Shown: positions 8,380 to 16,693, numbered from the stretch's first letter. The stretch: 64,000 nt of DNA from Streptomyces broussonetiae (GCF_009796285.1 NZ_CP047020.1:8308001-8372000); one strand, 5' to 3'. A program made the numbers and translations. The notes: a model not told the origin generated them from the letters alone.

Positions 8380-9312
8380 TCACACGAGGTCGTCCAAGTG
8401 GCGTCGCGCTCTGTCGAGGGACCGACGGCAGCGGCTCAGGTCCTTCCAAGGGTTCGCGTGTCTGTCCAGGCGTTCGGAGAGGGTGCGCAGGGTCCAGCGC
8501 CGTGGTCCCAGTTCCGGGTCGTCGAGTTCCGCCCACTCCAGCGGGGTGGCGACCGGGGCGTGCGGGCGGGCGCGTACGGCGTAGGGGGCGACCGAGGTCT
8601 GGGCGTAGGTGTTGCGCTGGACGTCCAGGTAGAGACGGCCCCCGCGGCTGTTCTTGCGTGCTTCGGTCGTCAGCCGGTCGCTGTGCCGCTGCGCGAGCAG
8701 GTCGGCGACGCGCCGGGCGAAGTGCCGGGCGGTTTCGAAGTCCGTGCGCCGGTCGAGCGGCACCAGGAGGTGCAGGCCGCGTGATCCCGTCGTCATCAGC
8801 GCGGGCCGCAGCCCCAGCTCGGTGAGCAGGTCACCCAGTCGGCGCGCACCCCACCGGACGTTCTCGAAGCCGTCGTGCGTGCTGTCAGGCGGGTCGAGGT
8901 CGAAGACGAGCCGGTCGGGGCGGTCCAGGCAGTCCGCGGGACTCAGCCAGGGATGCGGGGTGATGCACGCCTGGTTGGCGAGGTACACGAGAGTGGCCGT
9001 GTTGTCACAGACGGCCATGGTGAGGCTGCCGCCCTGCTTCGGCACACGCACTGTGCGGATCCAGTCGGGGAAATAGCCGGGAACGTCCTTGTGGTAGAAG
9101 GACTTTCCCTCGTACCCGTCCGGGTAGCGCTCCATCACCAGAGGTCGGCCCCTGAGGTGGCTCAGCATCAGAGGTGCGATGCTGCGGTAGTAGTCGATCA
9201 GCTCGGCCTTGGTGATGCCGTCGTCCGGGAACAGCTCCTTGTCCGGGTTCGACAGCGGCACATTGCGGCTGCCGACCCGTATCTCCTCCCGGGCGCTCGC
9301 CCTGGTACTCAT
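8380..9312 (-). CDS. LigD-type polymerase/primase domain protein
   Basis: 310 residues matching the polymerase domain of bacterial NHEJ ligase LigD, the archaeo-eukaryotic primase fold. Visible motifs: VPLSNPDKELFPDDGITKAELI near the N-terminus, the catalytic acidic pair in VFDLDPP, and SRGLHLLVPL. It has no ligase or nuclease domain, and Ku is not nearby, so it is a stand-alone polymerase module like several in streptomycetes. It can add or fill in nucleotides at broken DNA ends, with partners encoded elsewhere. The start at 9312 has AGGAGG eight bases upstream; 33 further codons in frame are not used. Confidence 0.88.
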   Translation of the reverse strand: MSTRASAREEIRVGSRNVPLSNPDKELFPDDGITKAELIDYYRSIAPLMLSHLRGRPLVMERYPDGYEGKSFYHKDVPGYFPDWIRTVRVPKQGGSLTMAVCDNTATLVYLANQACITPHPWLSPADCLDRPDRLVFDLDPPDSTHDGFENVRWGARRLGDLLTELGLRPALMTTGSRGLHLLVPLDRRTDFETARHFARRVADLLAQRHSDRLTTEARKNSRGGRLYLDVQRNTYAQTSVAPYAVRARPHAPVATPLEWAELDDPELGPRRWTLRTLSERLDRHANPWKDLSRCRRSLDRARRHLDDLV

Positions 9313-9498
9313 GAGGTGTGCCTCCTGGTCGCGGCCTTGTCGGTGCGCAGTCCGATGCGGCACAGGGGGATCCGGTCCGTCAGCGATGCGGAGACGGACA
9401 TCCCGATCCATTCCTTCCGCCGGGAGGACGGCTGGTCACCCCCTCCGAGTGCCCGACGGGCCGGATGCCATGCAGGCGCACCACTCGGTGACTCCGCG

Positions 9499-11349
9499 CT
9501 ATACGCTCATGGCGACCAGCAGCACCGCCACCCCGACGGCCAGCCAGGCGACGTAGTCACCGAGGTGTCCCGAGTGCAGCCGGCGCAGGGGCACCACGAC
9601 GCGCCGTCCCACACCTTCACAGAGCGCCGCGGCGCGGCCCGCGAGCGGTGACCGCAGCGCGGGACCCCAGACTGCCGCCGCGGCGAAGAGCACCGCCAGG
9701 GCCGTCGAGGCGAGCGCGAGAAGCACGCCCTCGGCGCTCCACCCGACGTCCGGCATCGGTGAGGCCGGTGTGGCGGGGTGGCCGAGGACGGCGGCGGTGT
9801 AGGCGGTGCGGTCGGTGAACTGGCGCGCGGCGCGGGCGAGGGCGACGCCGGGTCCGGGGAGCAGCCCGAGGGCGAGCGAGGCGGCGAGCAGTACGGTGGG
9901 CACGGCGAGCATCGGGGTGGGGATGCGGCGCTGCGGGTCGCGGATCTCCGGTTCCTCACCGCTGCCGGTCGTCTCCGGACCGGCGTAACGCTCACGGGGC
10001 CGGGGCCCGGCACCGGCGAAGATCCGGGCAGCGGCCCGCAGCACGGCCCCGCCCGTGAGGGCCGACACGAACACGAACACCGCAGGCAGCCAGGGGAACT
10101 GCTCCTCCCCGGCGTGTTCGGTCACGGCCTTGCCGAGAGCCGTGCCGAACGGCGGCAGGCCTGCGAGACCGAGACCGCCCAGGGCGAACAGCGCACCGAC
10201 GAGCGGGAGATCGCGGCCGCGCCGGTACAGCCCGTGCTCGTCGACGGAGCCGTGCCGGTCGAGCAGGACACCGGTCGTGGCGAACAGCGCCGCCTTCACC
10301 CCGGCGTGGGCGGCGACGTAGAGGGCCGTGCCGGCCGTCGAGGCGGAGGTGAGCAGTGCCGCGCCGGTGAGGAAGAGGCCGACGTGCCCGATGGTGGAGA
10401 AGGCGAGCAGGCGCTTGAGGTGCCGCTGCTGCCAGCACATCACCGCTCCCACCAGGGCCGTCAGCACCCCGGCGGCCACGAGGACGGCGCGCAGGTGCGG
10501 CTGCGCGATGCCGTGCGGCCCGGAGAACACGACCCAGTAGACGCGTGCGACGCCGTAGACCGCGAGTTCCACCATGACGCCCGAGAACAGCATGCACACC
10601 GGGGTCGGCGCGACGGAGTGGGCGTCCGGTAGCCAGAAGTGCAGGGGCACCACCGCGGCCTTGACCAGCAGTCCGGTGATGACCAGCACGAAGGCCACGG
10701 ACAGCAGGGTGTCGGCGCGGTGCCGGGCCAGTTGCACACCGATCTGCGCGAACCCCAGCTCACCGGTGCGCGCGTACACCAGGCCGATGCCGAGCAACGA
10801 GCAGTAGGCGCCGAGGGAGTTGACGACACCGAAGACCAGGGCACCCTGCACGGGCCGTGGATCCTCGATGCGATAGCCCGTCAGTGCGTAGGCGACCGCC
10901 CCCATCAGCTCGAAGAAGACGAACGCGTCGAACAGGTCGCCGGTCAGCGCGAACCCGACCATGCCCGCCTCGAACAGCAGGAGCAGGGCAGGGAAGGTGC
11001 CCGCGTGCGCCACGGGCGGCTCGTCGAAGTAGCGCCAGGAGTAGACGACGACCGCGAGGACGAGCGCGGCGGTCAGCAGCGCGAGACCGACGCCGATCCG
11101 GTCGCCGACAAGCACGATGCCGACGCTCTCGCCCCGCACCGGGGACCAGCCGCCCAGCCAGGAGACGCTGTGCCCGTCACCGGTGCGTAGCCACAGCCAT
11201 GCGAGGCAGCCGGCCTCCAGCACCGCCCAGACCGTGACCAGCGCGTCGATGGCGGGGCGCGGCAGCCATCTCCCGACGACCACGAGGGCAACAGCACCCA
11301 GCAGCGGTACGGCGACGGCGAGGGGCAGCAGATCGGCGGTACGCACCAT
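9499..11349 (-). CDS. Mrp-type antiporter subunit D (proton-translocating NADH dehydrogenase-like)
   Basis: 616 residues, almost wholly hydrophobic, of the MrpD/NuoN-NuoM proton channel family. Conserved features include the Glu in LFEAGMVGFALTGDLFDAFVFFELMGAVAYALTGY region (key Glu of transmembrane helix 5), Lys in LLVKAAVVPLHFWLPDAHSVAPTPV, and HVGLFLTG and HAGVKAALF, the usual charged intramembrane residues. It is the last gene of a seven-gene antiporter operon and the only large antiporter-like subunit here. It lies 10 bp after subunit C. The extra C-terminal part (after about residue 480) has two more hydrophobic segments. It most likely moves H+ in exchange for Na+ or K+. Confidence 0.87.
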   Translation of the reverse strand: MVRTADLLPLAVAVPLLGAVALVVVGRWLPRPAIDALVTVWAVLEAGCLAWLWLRTGDGHSVSWLGGWSPVRGESVGIVLVGDRIGVGLALLTAALVLAVVVYSWRYFDEPPVAHAGTFPALLLLFEAGMVGFALTGDLFDAFVFFELMGAVAYALTGYRIEDPRPVQGALVFGVVNSLGAYCSLLGIGLVYARTGELGFAQIGVQLARHRADTLLSVAFVLVITGLLVKAAVVPLHFWLPDAHSVAPTPVCMLFSGVMVELAVYGVARVYWVVFSGPHGIAQPHLRAVLVAAGVLTALVGAVMCWQQRHLKRLLAFSTIGHVGLFLTGAALLTSASTAGTALYVAAHAGVKAALFATTGVLLDRHGSVDEHGLYRRGRDLPLVGALFALGGLGLAGLPPFGTALGKAVTEHAGEEQFPWLPAVFVFVSALTGGAVLRAAARIFAGAGPRPRERYAGPETTGSGEEPEIRDPQRRIPTPMLAVPTVLLAASLALGLLPGPGVALARAARQFTDRTAYTAAVLGHPATPASPMPDVGWSAEGVLLALASTALAVLFAAAAVWGPALRSPLAGRAAALCEGVGRRVVVPLRRLHSGHLGDYVAWLAVGVAVLLVAMSV

Positions 11350-11359
11350 GCCCGGCCCT

Positions 11360-11704
11360 CTAGCCCTTCAGCCCGGTGAGGGCGTCCGGGTCGACCGTGC
11401 CGTGGCGCTTGCGGATCTGAATGGCGAGTGCGAGCAGCAGCGCCGTGACCGTGGCGCCCACGACGACGTCGGTCAGCGCGAGCGCCTGGACGACGGGGTC
11501 GACGGTGCGGGTGCGCAGCGGAGTGTCGGTGAAGTACGGGGCGATGCCGCCGCGCCGGTAGCCGACGGTGAGCAGCAGCACGTACGTCGAGGACTGTGCC
11601 ACGGCGAGACAGCCGACGGCATGGACGATGTCGCGACTGGTGACCATGCCGTACACGCCGGCGAGAAAGATCCAGCCGGCGGTGAGGAAGGGCAGGATCG
11701 TCAT
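11360..11704 (-). CDS. Mrp-type antiporter subunit C (NuoK-like)
   Basis: 114 residues with three hydrophobic segments, the size and layout of MrpC/NuoK. The segment IVHAVGCLAVAQSSTYVLLLTVGY and the later DPVVQALALTDVVVGATVTALLLAL are characteristic, the latter with the conserved LTDVVVG. Its ATG overlaps the stop of subunit B (ATGA), so the two are translationally coupled. It forms part of the membrane antiporter complex. Confidence 0.85.
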   Translation of the reverse strand: MTILPFLTAGWIFLAGVYGMVTSRDIVHAVGCLAVAQSSTYVLLLTVGYRRGGIAPYFTDTPLRTRTVDPVVQALALTDVVVGATVTALLLALAIQIRKRHGTVDPDALTGLKG

Positions 11705-12456
11705 GTGCCGCCTCCCGAGCCCGGGTTCTGTGCCGGTCTCACCTCGACTGCCTGGTCCAGGAAGGAGGCGAGCAGGACGATGACGCCCGAGCCGACCTCG
11801 ACACCGACCGCAGCGTTCAGCAGCGGCACCAGACCGCCCGAGGAGAGCTGTCCGAAGGTGCCGAGCGGCAGCACGTTCTGGAGGTAGGCGCCGCCTGCGA
11901 TCAGCCCGGCCAGGCCCAGCGCCGCGAAGGCGCCCGCGCCGAACGCGTCGGACGCGTCGAGCACGGCCAGCGGACGGATCCGTTTCAGCACGCGGTAGTC
12001 GGCGGCCACGTACGCCATGTGCAGCCCGGTGGCGAGAATGACACCGCCCTGGAAGCCGCCGCCCGGCGACAACTGGCCGTGAGCCACGATGTACACGCCG
12101 GTCAACAGCGTGAGCGGCACCATGACCAGGCCCAGCAGCCGGGTGCTGGGCAGGACCCGTCCCGCGCGCGGCCGGCCGACACGCTCGTCGCGCGCGTGGC
12201 GCAACAGCACGATGGTCCCGAGCACCGAGGCGAACAGGATCGACTCCTCCCCGAGGGTGTCCAGGGCGCGCTGGTCGAAGTTGACCGAGGAGACCACGTT
12301 GGCGGTGCGCTGCCGCAGGGACGCGGCCACCGCGCGGGTGGCGTAGGGGTGCACCGCGGTCCCGAAGTGCGGCAGTCCGGTGCAGGCGAACCCGTACACC
12401 ACGGCGAAGACGACGGCCGCGGCCCAGAACAGCCGGATGCGCGCGCTACGACTCAT
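11701..12456 (-). CDS. Mrp-type antiporter subunit B (MnhB domain)
   Basis: 251 residues. Hydrophobic segments run through the protein, with the MnhB signature LSPGGGFQGGVILATGLHMAYVA near residue 150 and FGAGAFAALGLAGLIAGGAYL following. The N-terminal part (RIRLFWAAAVVFAVVYGFACTGLPHFG and TANVVSSVNFDQRALDTLGEESILFASVLG) resembles the piece that in other organisms ends MrpA (the MbhE-like region). The start at 12456 is chosen over a GTG 18 bases upstream because AGGAGG lies six bases before it. It overlaps the previous gene by 11 bp. Confidence 0.86.
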   Translation of the reverse strand: MSRSARIRLFWAAAVVFAVVYGFACTGLPHFGTAVHPYATRAVAASLRQRTANVVSSVNFDQRALDTLGEESILFASVLGTIVLLRHARDERVGRPRAGRVLPSTRLLGLVMVPLTLLTGVYIVAHGQLSPGGGFQGGVILATGLHMAYVAADYRVLKRIRPLAVLDASDAFGAGAFAALGLAGLIAGGAYLQNVLPLGTFGQLSSGGLVPLLNAAVGVEVGSGVIVLLASFLDQAVEVRPAQNPGSGGGT

Positions 12457-12751
12457 CGCCGCCCTCCTGCCCACGGCCGTCCGGCTCGTGGTGGGCGGCC
12501 GTGCCGCGGCGCACCTTCCGGACCGTCAGCAGGATCAGCAGCGGGGTGACCGCCGTACCGACGGCGAGCTGGGAGAGGGCCACGTCGGGCGCCTGGAGCA
12601 GCGTGAACAGGACGGTGAGACACAGACCGAGGACGGCCAGCAGGACGGCCTGCCGTACCGGGTCGCGGGCCAGCGCCGCGGCGGTCGCGCTCACCGCCAC
12701 CAGCACCAGCGCGACGGCGATCAGATACTCCTGGGCGGTGGCCGTGTTCAC
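12446..12751 (-). CDS. MbhD-like (DUF4040) antiporter subunit
   Basis: 101 residues, GTG start overlapping the previous stop as GTGA. Three hydrophobic segments, with TLLQAPDVALSQLAVGTAVTPLLILLTVRKV, the hallmark of the MbhD/DUF4040 domain. In most Mrp systems this domain is fused inside the large MrpA; here it is a separate small protein and the large antiporter part of MrpA is missing. It belongs to the same membrane complex as its neighbours. Confidence 0.82.
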   Translation of the reverse strand: MNTATAQEYLIAVALVLVAVSATAAALARDPVRQAVLLAVLGLCLTVLFTLLQAPDVALSQLAVGTAVTPLLILLTVRKVRRGTAAHHEPDGRGQEGGDES

Positions 12752-13056
12752 TCCGGGGAGTCCTTTCGCAGCAGATGTTCGTGCTGGGCCGTCGCCCTGC
12801 CGATCGCCATCGCGGTGACCGCCCCGCCGAAGGCCACGATCACCGCGATGACGAGCAGCTTGACGGCGGCGCGCCCGGGCCCGGTCTCGACAGCCAGGGC
12901 GAACGCGACGAGCGGTCCGCCGACGGTGGAGGCGGGGGTGAGGGCGTGCAGCCGCTGGAACGGCCTGGGCAGCGCCACCAGGCCCACGGCGGAGAGCAAC
13001 AGCACACCGGTGCCGACGACGAGCAGGACGAGCGCGCACACATGGCGGGCCGTCAT
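12748..13056 (-). CDS. Mrp-type antiporter subunit G
   Basis: 102 residues with three hydrophobic helices. The pattern GTGVLLLSAVGLVALPRPFQRLHALTPASTVGGPLVAFAL is the MnhG/MrpG signature (LRxPDxxxRLHAxTKAxTLG in the classic form). The start MTARHVCALVLL at 13056 is used; an upstream frame extension has no support. It ends by overlapping the MbhD gene start. Confidence 0.86.
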   Translation of the reverse strand: MTARHVCALVLLVVGTGVLLLSAVGLVALPRPFQRLHALTPASTVGGPLVAFALAVETGPGRAAVKLLVIAVIVAFGGAVTAMAIGRATAQHEHLLRKDSPE

Positions 13057-13057
13057 C

Positions 13058-13351
13058 TCATGCCTTTCCGTGGGTCCGACGCGTGTCGGGGGCCTCGATC
13101 GACCGGCCACCGAGGAAACGGGCGAAGACCAGCGTTCCGGCGGGCCCGAGAACGGCCAGGACGAGACCGAGGTCGGCGAAGGAACTGCGATCGAATCCCT
13201 GGGCCGTCAGCAACAGGACGACGGTGACGACGGTGGTGGCGAGATTGAGCCCCGCGAGCCGCTCGACCGCCGAACCACGGCCGGCGGCCCACACGCACGG
13301 CGGCATCCCCAGAGTCAGCAGGACCGCCGTCGCGAGTAGCCAGGCGTTCAC
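13058..13351 (-). CDS. Mrp-type antiporter subunit F
   Basis: 97 residues, GTG start overlapping the stop of subunit E. Hydrophobic, with three helices; RLAGLNLATTVVTVVLLLTAQ and DLGLVLAVLGPAGTLVFARFLGG match MrpF, where the RlxxlN and FvG-type segments are conserved. A part of the antiporter complex, one base upstream of the next gene. Confidence 0.85.
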   Translation of the reverse strand: MNAWLLATAVLLTLGMPPCVWAAGRGSAVERLAGLNLATTVVTVVLLLTAQGFDRSSFADLGLVLAVLGPAGTLVFARFLGGRSIEAPDTRRTHGKA

Positions 13352-13836
13352 CGCCGTCCCCCCTCGGTGAGTACGTCTTCCAGTCGCGTACGGTCCTCGG
13401 TGAGGAAGTGGGCGACGGCGCTCTGCCGGCCTTGCCTCTTCTGCCCTTGGACGTCGACGACGTACGCGCCAGGAGTGGCCGACAGCGCGGCGCACGCCCA
13501 CGCGGCGCCCGTGCCGGACCGTAGCGACAGCGTCTTCATGCTCCCCTGGGGCGAACGGCCGCTCACGGCACGCGCGGTGACGCCGCACAGCCGCCCCAGG
13601 TCGGCGAGAACCGCACCGGGCCATGTCAGAGCGGCCGACGCCCACCTCCGGGTTCCACCGACGCCGGCCCCCGACGCGACGCGCACGGCTCGTGCCGCGA
13701 CTGCCGCGATCGCCGCTCCCCCCGCGGCCACGAGGAGTTCGAGGGCCGTGACGGGGGTGATGAACATGAGATAGACGCCGACCAGCACCGTCCACCACAC
13801 CAGTACCTCGCCCCTGGCCGCCCACCTCTGCCGCAT
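13348..13836 (-). CDS. Mrp-type antiporter subunit E
   Basis: 162 residues, the first gene of the operon. N-terminal membrane helices (EVLVWWTVLVGVYLMFITPVTALELLVAAGGAAIAAVAAR) are followed by a cytosolic domain with TLSLRSGTGAAWACAALSATPGAYVVDV, the MnhE signature of a segment that normally carries TPGT. It is the usual small E subunit of the Mrp antiporter. Its stop overlaps the F start, so E to B are tightly coupled. Confidence 0.85.
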   Translation of the reverse strand: MRQRWAARGEVLVWWTVLVGVYLMFITPVTALELLVAAGGAAIAAVAARAVRVASGAGVGGTRRWASAALTWPGAVLADLGRLCGVTARAVSGRSPQGSMKTLSLRSGTGAAWACAALSATPGAYVVDVQGQKRQGRQSAVAHFLTEDRTRLEDVLTEGGRR

Positions 13837-14284
13837 CGCCCCTCCTCACGCAGGTGTGCCGTCGCGGACCCAGCAACGTGTACCGCGCACGGCGATTCCC
13901 ATGCCCCACGCACGCCGGGGAGAGCGATCCGGCAGGCCGAGCATCACCGTGATGGAGGACCACCACCGAGCGCGATCACACCTGCCCACTCCGAGACCCG
14001 CGCACTTACGGACACCGGATACCCACGCCTGCGCCCGTGTCACCTCGCCGATGCGGGCCCGGCGCCGAGCCCGGGCGGGCTCCCTGCCGGTGCACGGCGG
14101 GCACGGCCGGTGCATGGCGGGCACGCCGGCCGGTGTCGCACTGCTCGAACGCCCAGGGGGCAGGCCCACTGCACACCGAGGCGGGTTCGGTGCCCACTGC
14201 GACGGGTACTCGGACAGTCCGGCCCACCGTGACCGTCCGAGAGCCTCGATTCCGTTACTGGTGATGATGGCGGGTGAGTGCACA
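13837..14284. other. Intergenic region with no gene recognised
   Basis: Between the divergent antiporter operon and the glycosylase-like gene. It must hold both promoters but no clear -35/-10 pair stands out. The only structure I see is a 20-bp tandem duplication at 14086-14125. Confidence 0.5.
14086..14125. repeat. 20-bp tandem duplication
   Basis: Two copies of GCCGGTGCAYGGCGGGCACG in direct contact (14086-14105 and 14106-14125), differing at one position, followed by a partial third start (CCGGCCGGTG). Non-coding by all signs. Confidence 0.7.
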
Positions 14285-14956
14285 ATGGCTGGGAGGAAGA
14301 CAGGTGGGAAGACGGTCGGCGGCACGGAGAAAGCGGTGGTGCGCGCACTGCTCGACCGGCAGGAACGGACGTACGCGGCACAGGCCGGTATCCGTCTGCG
14401 CAACACGCCGGCCCCGCTCTACCAGACGCTGGTGCTGGCCGTACTCCTCAGCACCCGCATCAGAGCAGACATCGCGGTGGCCGCGGCACGCGCCTTGTTC
14501 GACGCCGGCATGCGCGACCCGAGGTCCATGGCGAAAGCGTCGTGGCAGCACCGCGTGGACGCCCTCGGCGAAGGCGGCTACCGCCGCTACGACGAGCGCA
14601 CCTCCACCATGCTCGGCGAGGGAGGGGAGCTGCTGCTCGACCGGTGGGGCGGTGATCTGCGCCGGCTGCGCGAGGAGCGCGACGCGCGCAAGGCCCTGCT
14701 GGACATACCCGGGATCGGACCCACCGGAGCCGACATCTTCCTGCGTGACGCGCAGGGCATCTGGCCGGAGTTCGCACCGTACATCGACCGCAAGGCCTTG
14801 GACGGAGCACGGCGGCTGGGGCTCCCCGGCTCGCCCGAGAAGCTCGGCGGGCTCGTCGCAGGACGTGACTTGGCGCGTTTCGCGGACGGTCTGGTCCACG
14901 CCGCACTCGACCGGACGCTCGCCGACGCGGTGCTCGCCTCGGCGGAGGCGGGCTGA
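14285..14956 (+). CDS. Endonuclease III-like HhH-GPD protein
   Basis: 223 residues. The layout is that of the endonuclease III superfamily: a helical N-terminal part with PLYQTLVLAVLLSTRIRADIAV (like the FELLIAVLLSAQATD stretch), then the helix-hairpin-helix ALLDIPGIGPTGADIFLRD near residue 140, and the Asp in PYIDRKAL near residue 160. In endonuclease III the HhH is followed by a Lys (GVGRKTA) that performs the AP lyase step; here the same place reads GIGPTGA, so Lys is absent, and no four-Cys iron-sulfur motif follows. It would at most be a simple glycosylase. An alternative start lies at 14267. It is divergent from the antiporter operon and stands alone. Confidence 0.75.
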   Translation: MAGRKTGGKTVGGTEKAVVRALLDRQERTYAAQAGIRLRNTPAPLYQTLVLAVLLSTRIRADIAVAAARALFDAGMRDPRSMAKASWQHRVDALGEGGYRRYDERTSTMLGEGGELLLDRWGGDLRRLREERDARKALLDIPGIGPTGADIFLRDAQGIWPEFAPYIDRKALDGARRLGLPGSPEKLGGLVAGRDLARFADGLVHAALDRTLADAVLASAEAG

Positions 14957-15038
14957 ACCGTTGCGTCAGAAGGCCAGGACGCTCGACCGTCGAGTCGCCC
15001 ATCAGTAACCAGGACATGAAGAAGGGAGTGGACCGATC

Positions 15039-15587
15039 ATGCGTATCGCGTTTCTGACGGCGCCCGAGGGCGTCGAACAGGTGGAGCTGACCGAGCCCTG
15101 GCAGGCGGCACTGGCGGCCGGGCACGATCCGGTGCTGGTGTCCACCGACTCCGGTGACGTGCAGGCTTTCCACCACCTCGACAAGGCGGACACGTTCACG
15201 GTGGACGAGGTCGTCGGTGAGCTTGCTGCGGATTCTTTCGGTGGTCTGGTGCTACCGGGCGGGGTCGCCAACCCGGACTTCCTACGGACGAACGACGAGG
15301 CCGTCGCGTTCGTGAAGGCCTTCTTCACACAGGGACGCCCGGTCGCGGCGATCTGTCATGCGCCCTGGACCCTGGTCGAGGCGGACGTGGTGCGGGGCCG
15401 CGAGCTGACCTCGTGGCCGAGCCTGCGCACCGACATCCGCAATGCCGGCGGTACCTGGGTGGACCAGCAGGTGAAGGTCTGCGACCACGGCCCCAACAAG
15501 CTGGTCACGAGCCGGAAGCCGGACGACCTGAAGGCGTTCTGCGAGACGTATCTGAGGGTGTTCGAGCAGGAGGAGAAGGGCGGATGA
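15039..15587 (+). CDS. PfpI/DJ-1 family protein (type 1 glutamine amidotransferase-like)
   Basis: 182 residues of the DJ-1/PfpI/YhbO kind. The nucleophile elbow is AAICHAPWTLVEADVV with Cys at residue 106, and the upstream Glu in the LTEPW region plus GGLVLPGGVANPDFLR complete the usual active site. The later ELTSWPSLRTDIRNAGGTWVD is also diagnostic. Members act as glyoxalase/deglycase or chaperone proteins under carbonyl and other stress. A GAAGGGAG site precedes the start. It lies just upstream of a methyltransferase gene in the same direction. Confidence 0.9.
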   Translation: MRIAFLTAPEGVEQVELTEPWQAALAAGHDPVLVSTDSGDVQAFHHLDKADTFTVDEVVGELAADSFGGLVLPGGVANPDFLRTNDEAVAFVKAFFTQGRPVAAICHAPWTLVEADVVRGRELTSWPSLRTDIRNAGGTWVDQQVKVCDHGPNKLVTSRKPDDLKAFCETYLRVFEQEEKGG

Positions 15588-15623
15588 GAAGCTGCCGCAC
15601 GACTTCCACGTCGGCGTCCCCGG

Positions 15624-16433
15624 ATGACCCGCCACCTGCAGGACGGCAACCCCGCGGAAGCGGTCGCTGCGCGCTCGGACCCCAGTCGCCGTGGCAAGGT
15701 GGGCGAGGTGTACAACTCCGACTATGCCGTCACGGTCGAGTTCTACGACCTGTTGCAAGCCGAGTCAGACCGCCGCCGGGCCGAGCGGCGCTTCACGGAG
15801 GCGGCCCGCCGCGCGCGGCATGCGATCGTCGACGTCGGCGCCGGCACCGGGATCGTCACCGAAGTCCTCCTCGCTGTCTCCGCCGCACCCGTCCACGCCG
15901 TCGAGCCGGCGCCCGCCATGCGCGCCGCCCTGCTGATGAGAGTCGCCCGCCTGGAGGCCGACCAGCGGGCGCGTCTCACCCTCCACTGCGAACCCATCGA
16001 GGAGTTTCGGCTGGAAGCAGTGGCGGACCTGGCGATCGCCTCCAACATCATCGCCTGCCTCAGCCCCGCCACGCGGCGCGCCGCCTGGCAGGCCATCAGC
16101 CGGGTGCTGCTGCCTGGAGGGCTGCTGCTGTTCGACCCGCCCCCGGCCCGGCTGCCGACCCGGCGCGACACGGTCGGCAGGCTGGGGCCCGTCCGGATCG
16201 GCCCGGACCTCTACACCGCCGTCGTCACCCGGGAACCCGACCGTGGGATCGTCCGTACCGTGTTCACCTACCAGGTCGAACGGAACGGCCGCATCCTGCG
16301 CCAGGCGCAGGAGTCGTTCGCCATGTGGCCGGCCAGTTCCTTCCGGCTCGGCACGGAACTCGAAGCCGCAGGGCTGCAGGTCGTACAGGCACCCACGGCC
16401 CAACTCATGGCCGCACGCCGCCCAGCGCACTGA
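15624..16433 (+). CDS. Class I SAM-dependent methyltransferase
   Basis: 269 residues. The SAM-binding motif I is IVDVGAGTGIVTEVLLAV at about residue 70, with the acidic VEPAP following (motif II), and the later LAIASNIIACLSPATRRAAWQAISRVLLPGGLLLFD matches motifs III and post-III. The long insertion before the C-terminus (VVTREPDRGIVRTVFTYQVERNGRILRQ) is typical of small-molecule methyltransferases. It starts 36 bp after the PfpI-like gene, so cotranscription is likely. The substrate is unknown. Confidence 0.83.
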   Translation: MTRHLQDGNPAEAVAARSDPSRRGKVGEVYNSDYAVTVEFYDLLQAESDRRRAERRFTEAARRARHAIVDVGAGTGIVTEVLLAVSAAPVHAVEPAPAMRAALLMRVARLEADQRARLTLHCEPIEEFRLEAVADLAIASNIIACLSPATRRAAWQAISRVLLPGGLLLFDPPPARLPTRRDTVGRLGPVRIGPDLYTAVVTREPDRGIVRTVFTYQVERNGRILRQAQESFAMWPASSFRLGTELEAAGLQVVQAPTAQLMAARRPAH

Positions 16434-16487
16434 GAGGAGGAACGCGGTGCTTTCGGCGGTGCCACGGCCCCCCCGACTGCCCGTGGT

Positions 16488-16643
16488 CTACCAGTAATGG
16501 CGTCGGCCGCCGACGGCGTGACCGACAGAGCCGAGCAGGAACAGGAGGGCTCCGATGACGAGCAAGATGATCCCGATCGTCCACAGGATGCCGATGTGCA
16601 GGACGAATCCGACGATGAGCAGGATGACGCCGAGTGCGATCAC
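16488..16643 (-). CDS. DUF6131-like small membrane protein
   Basis: A 51-residue protein, GTG start, almost entirely hydrophobic: VIALGVILLIVGFVLHIGIL, then WTIGIILLVIGALLFLLGSVGHAVGGRRHYW. Two transmembrane helices with a basic C-terminal tail ending HYW match the small actinobacterial DUF6131 proteins. A strong AAAGGAG lies six bases ahead of the start. Function unknown; such proteins are common in stress and general membrane contexts. The 20-bp tandem duplication at 16654-16693 lies in its 5' region. Confidence 0.8.
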   Translation of the reverse strand: MIALGVILLIVGFVLHIGILWTIGIILLVIGALLFLLGSVGHAVGGRRHYW

Positions 16644-16653
16644 GGCGGTCTCC

Positions 16654-16693
16654 TTTCCTTAGCAGTTCTCACGTTTCCTTAGCAGTTCTCACG
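16654..16693. repeat. Perfect 20-bp tandem duplication in the 5' region of the DUF6131 gene
   Basis: TTTCCTTAGCAGTTCTCACG occurs twice in direct contact (16654-16673, 16674-16693). Read on the minus strand it gives CGTGAGAACTGCTAAGGAAA twice, so the purine-rich AAGGAAA just before the ribosome site is doubled. Confidence 0.9.

Noticed and set aside
7372-8380. An integrase or phage gene behind tRNA-Pro
   Set aside because: No tyrosine or serine recombinase motif was seen, and no repeat of the tRNA end; only the SDR remnant is present.
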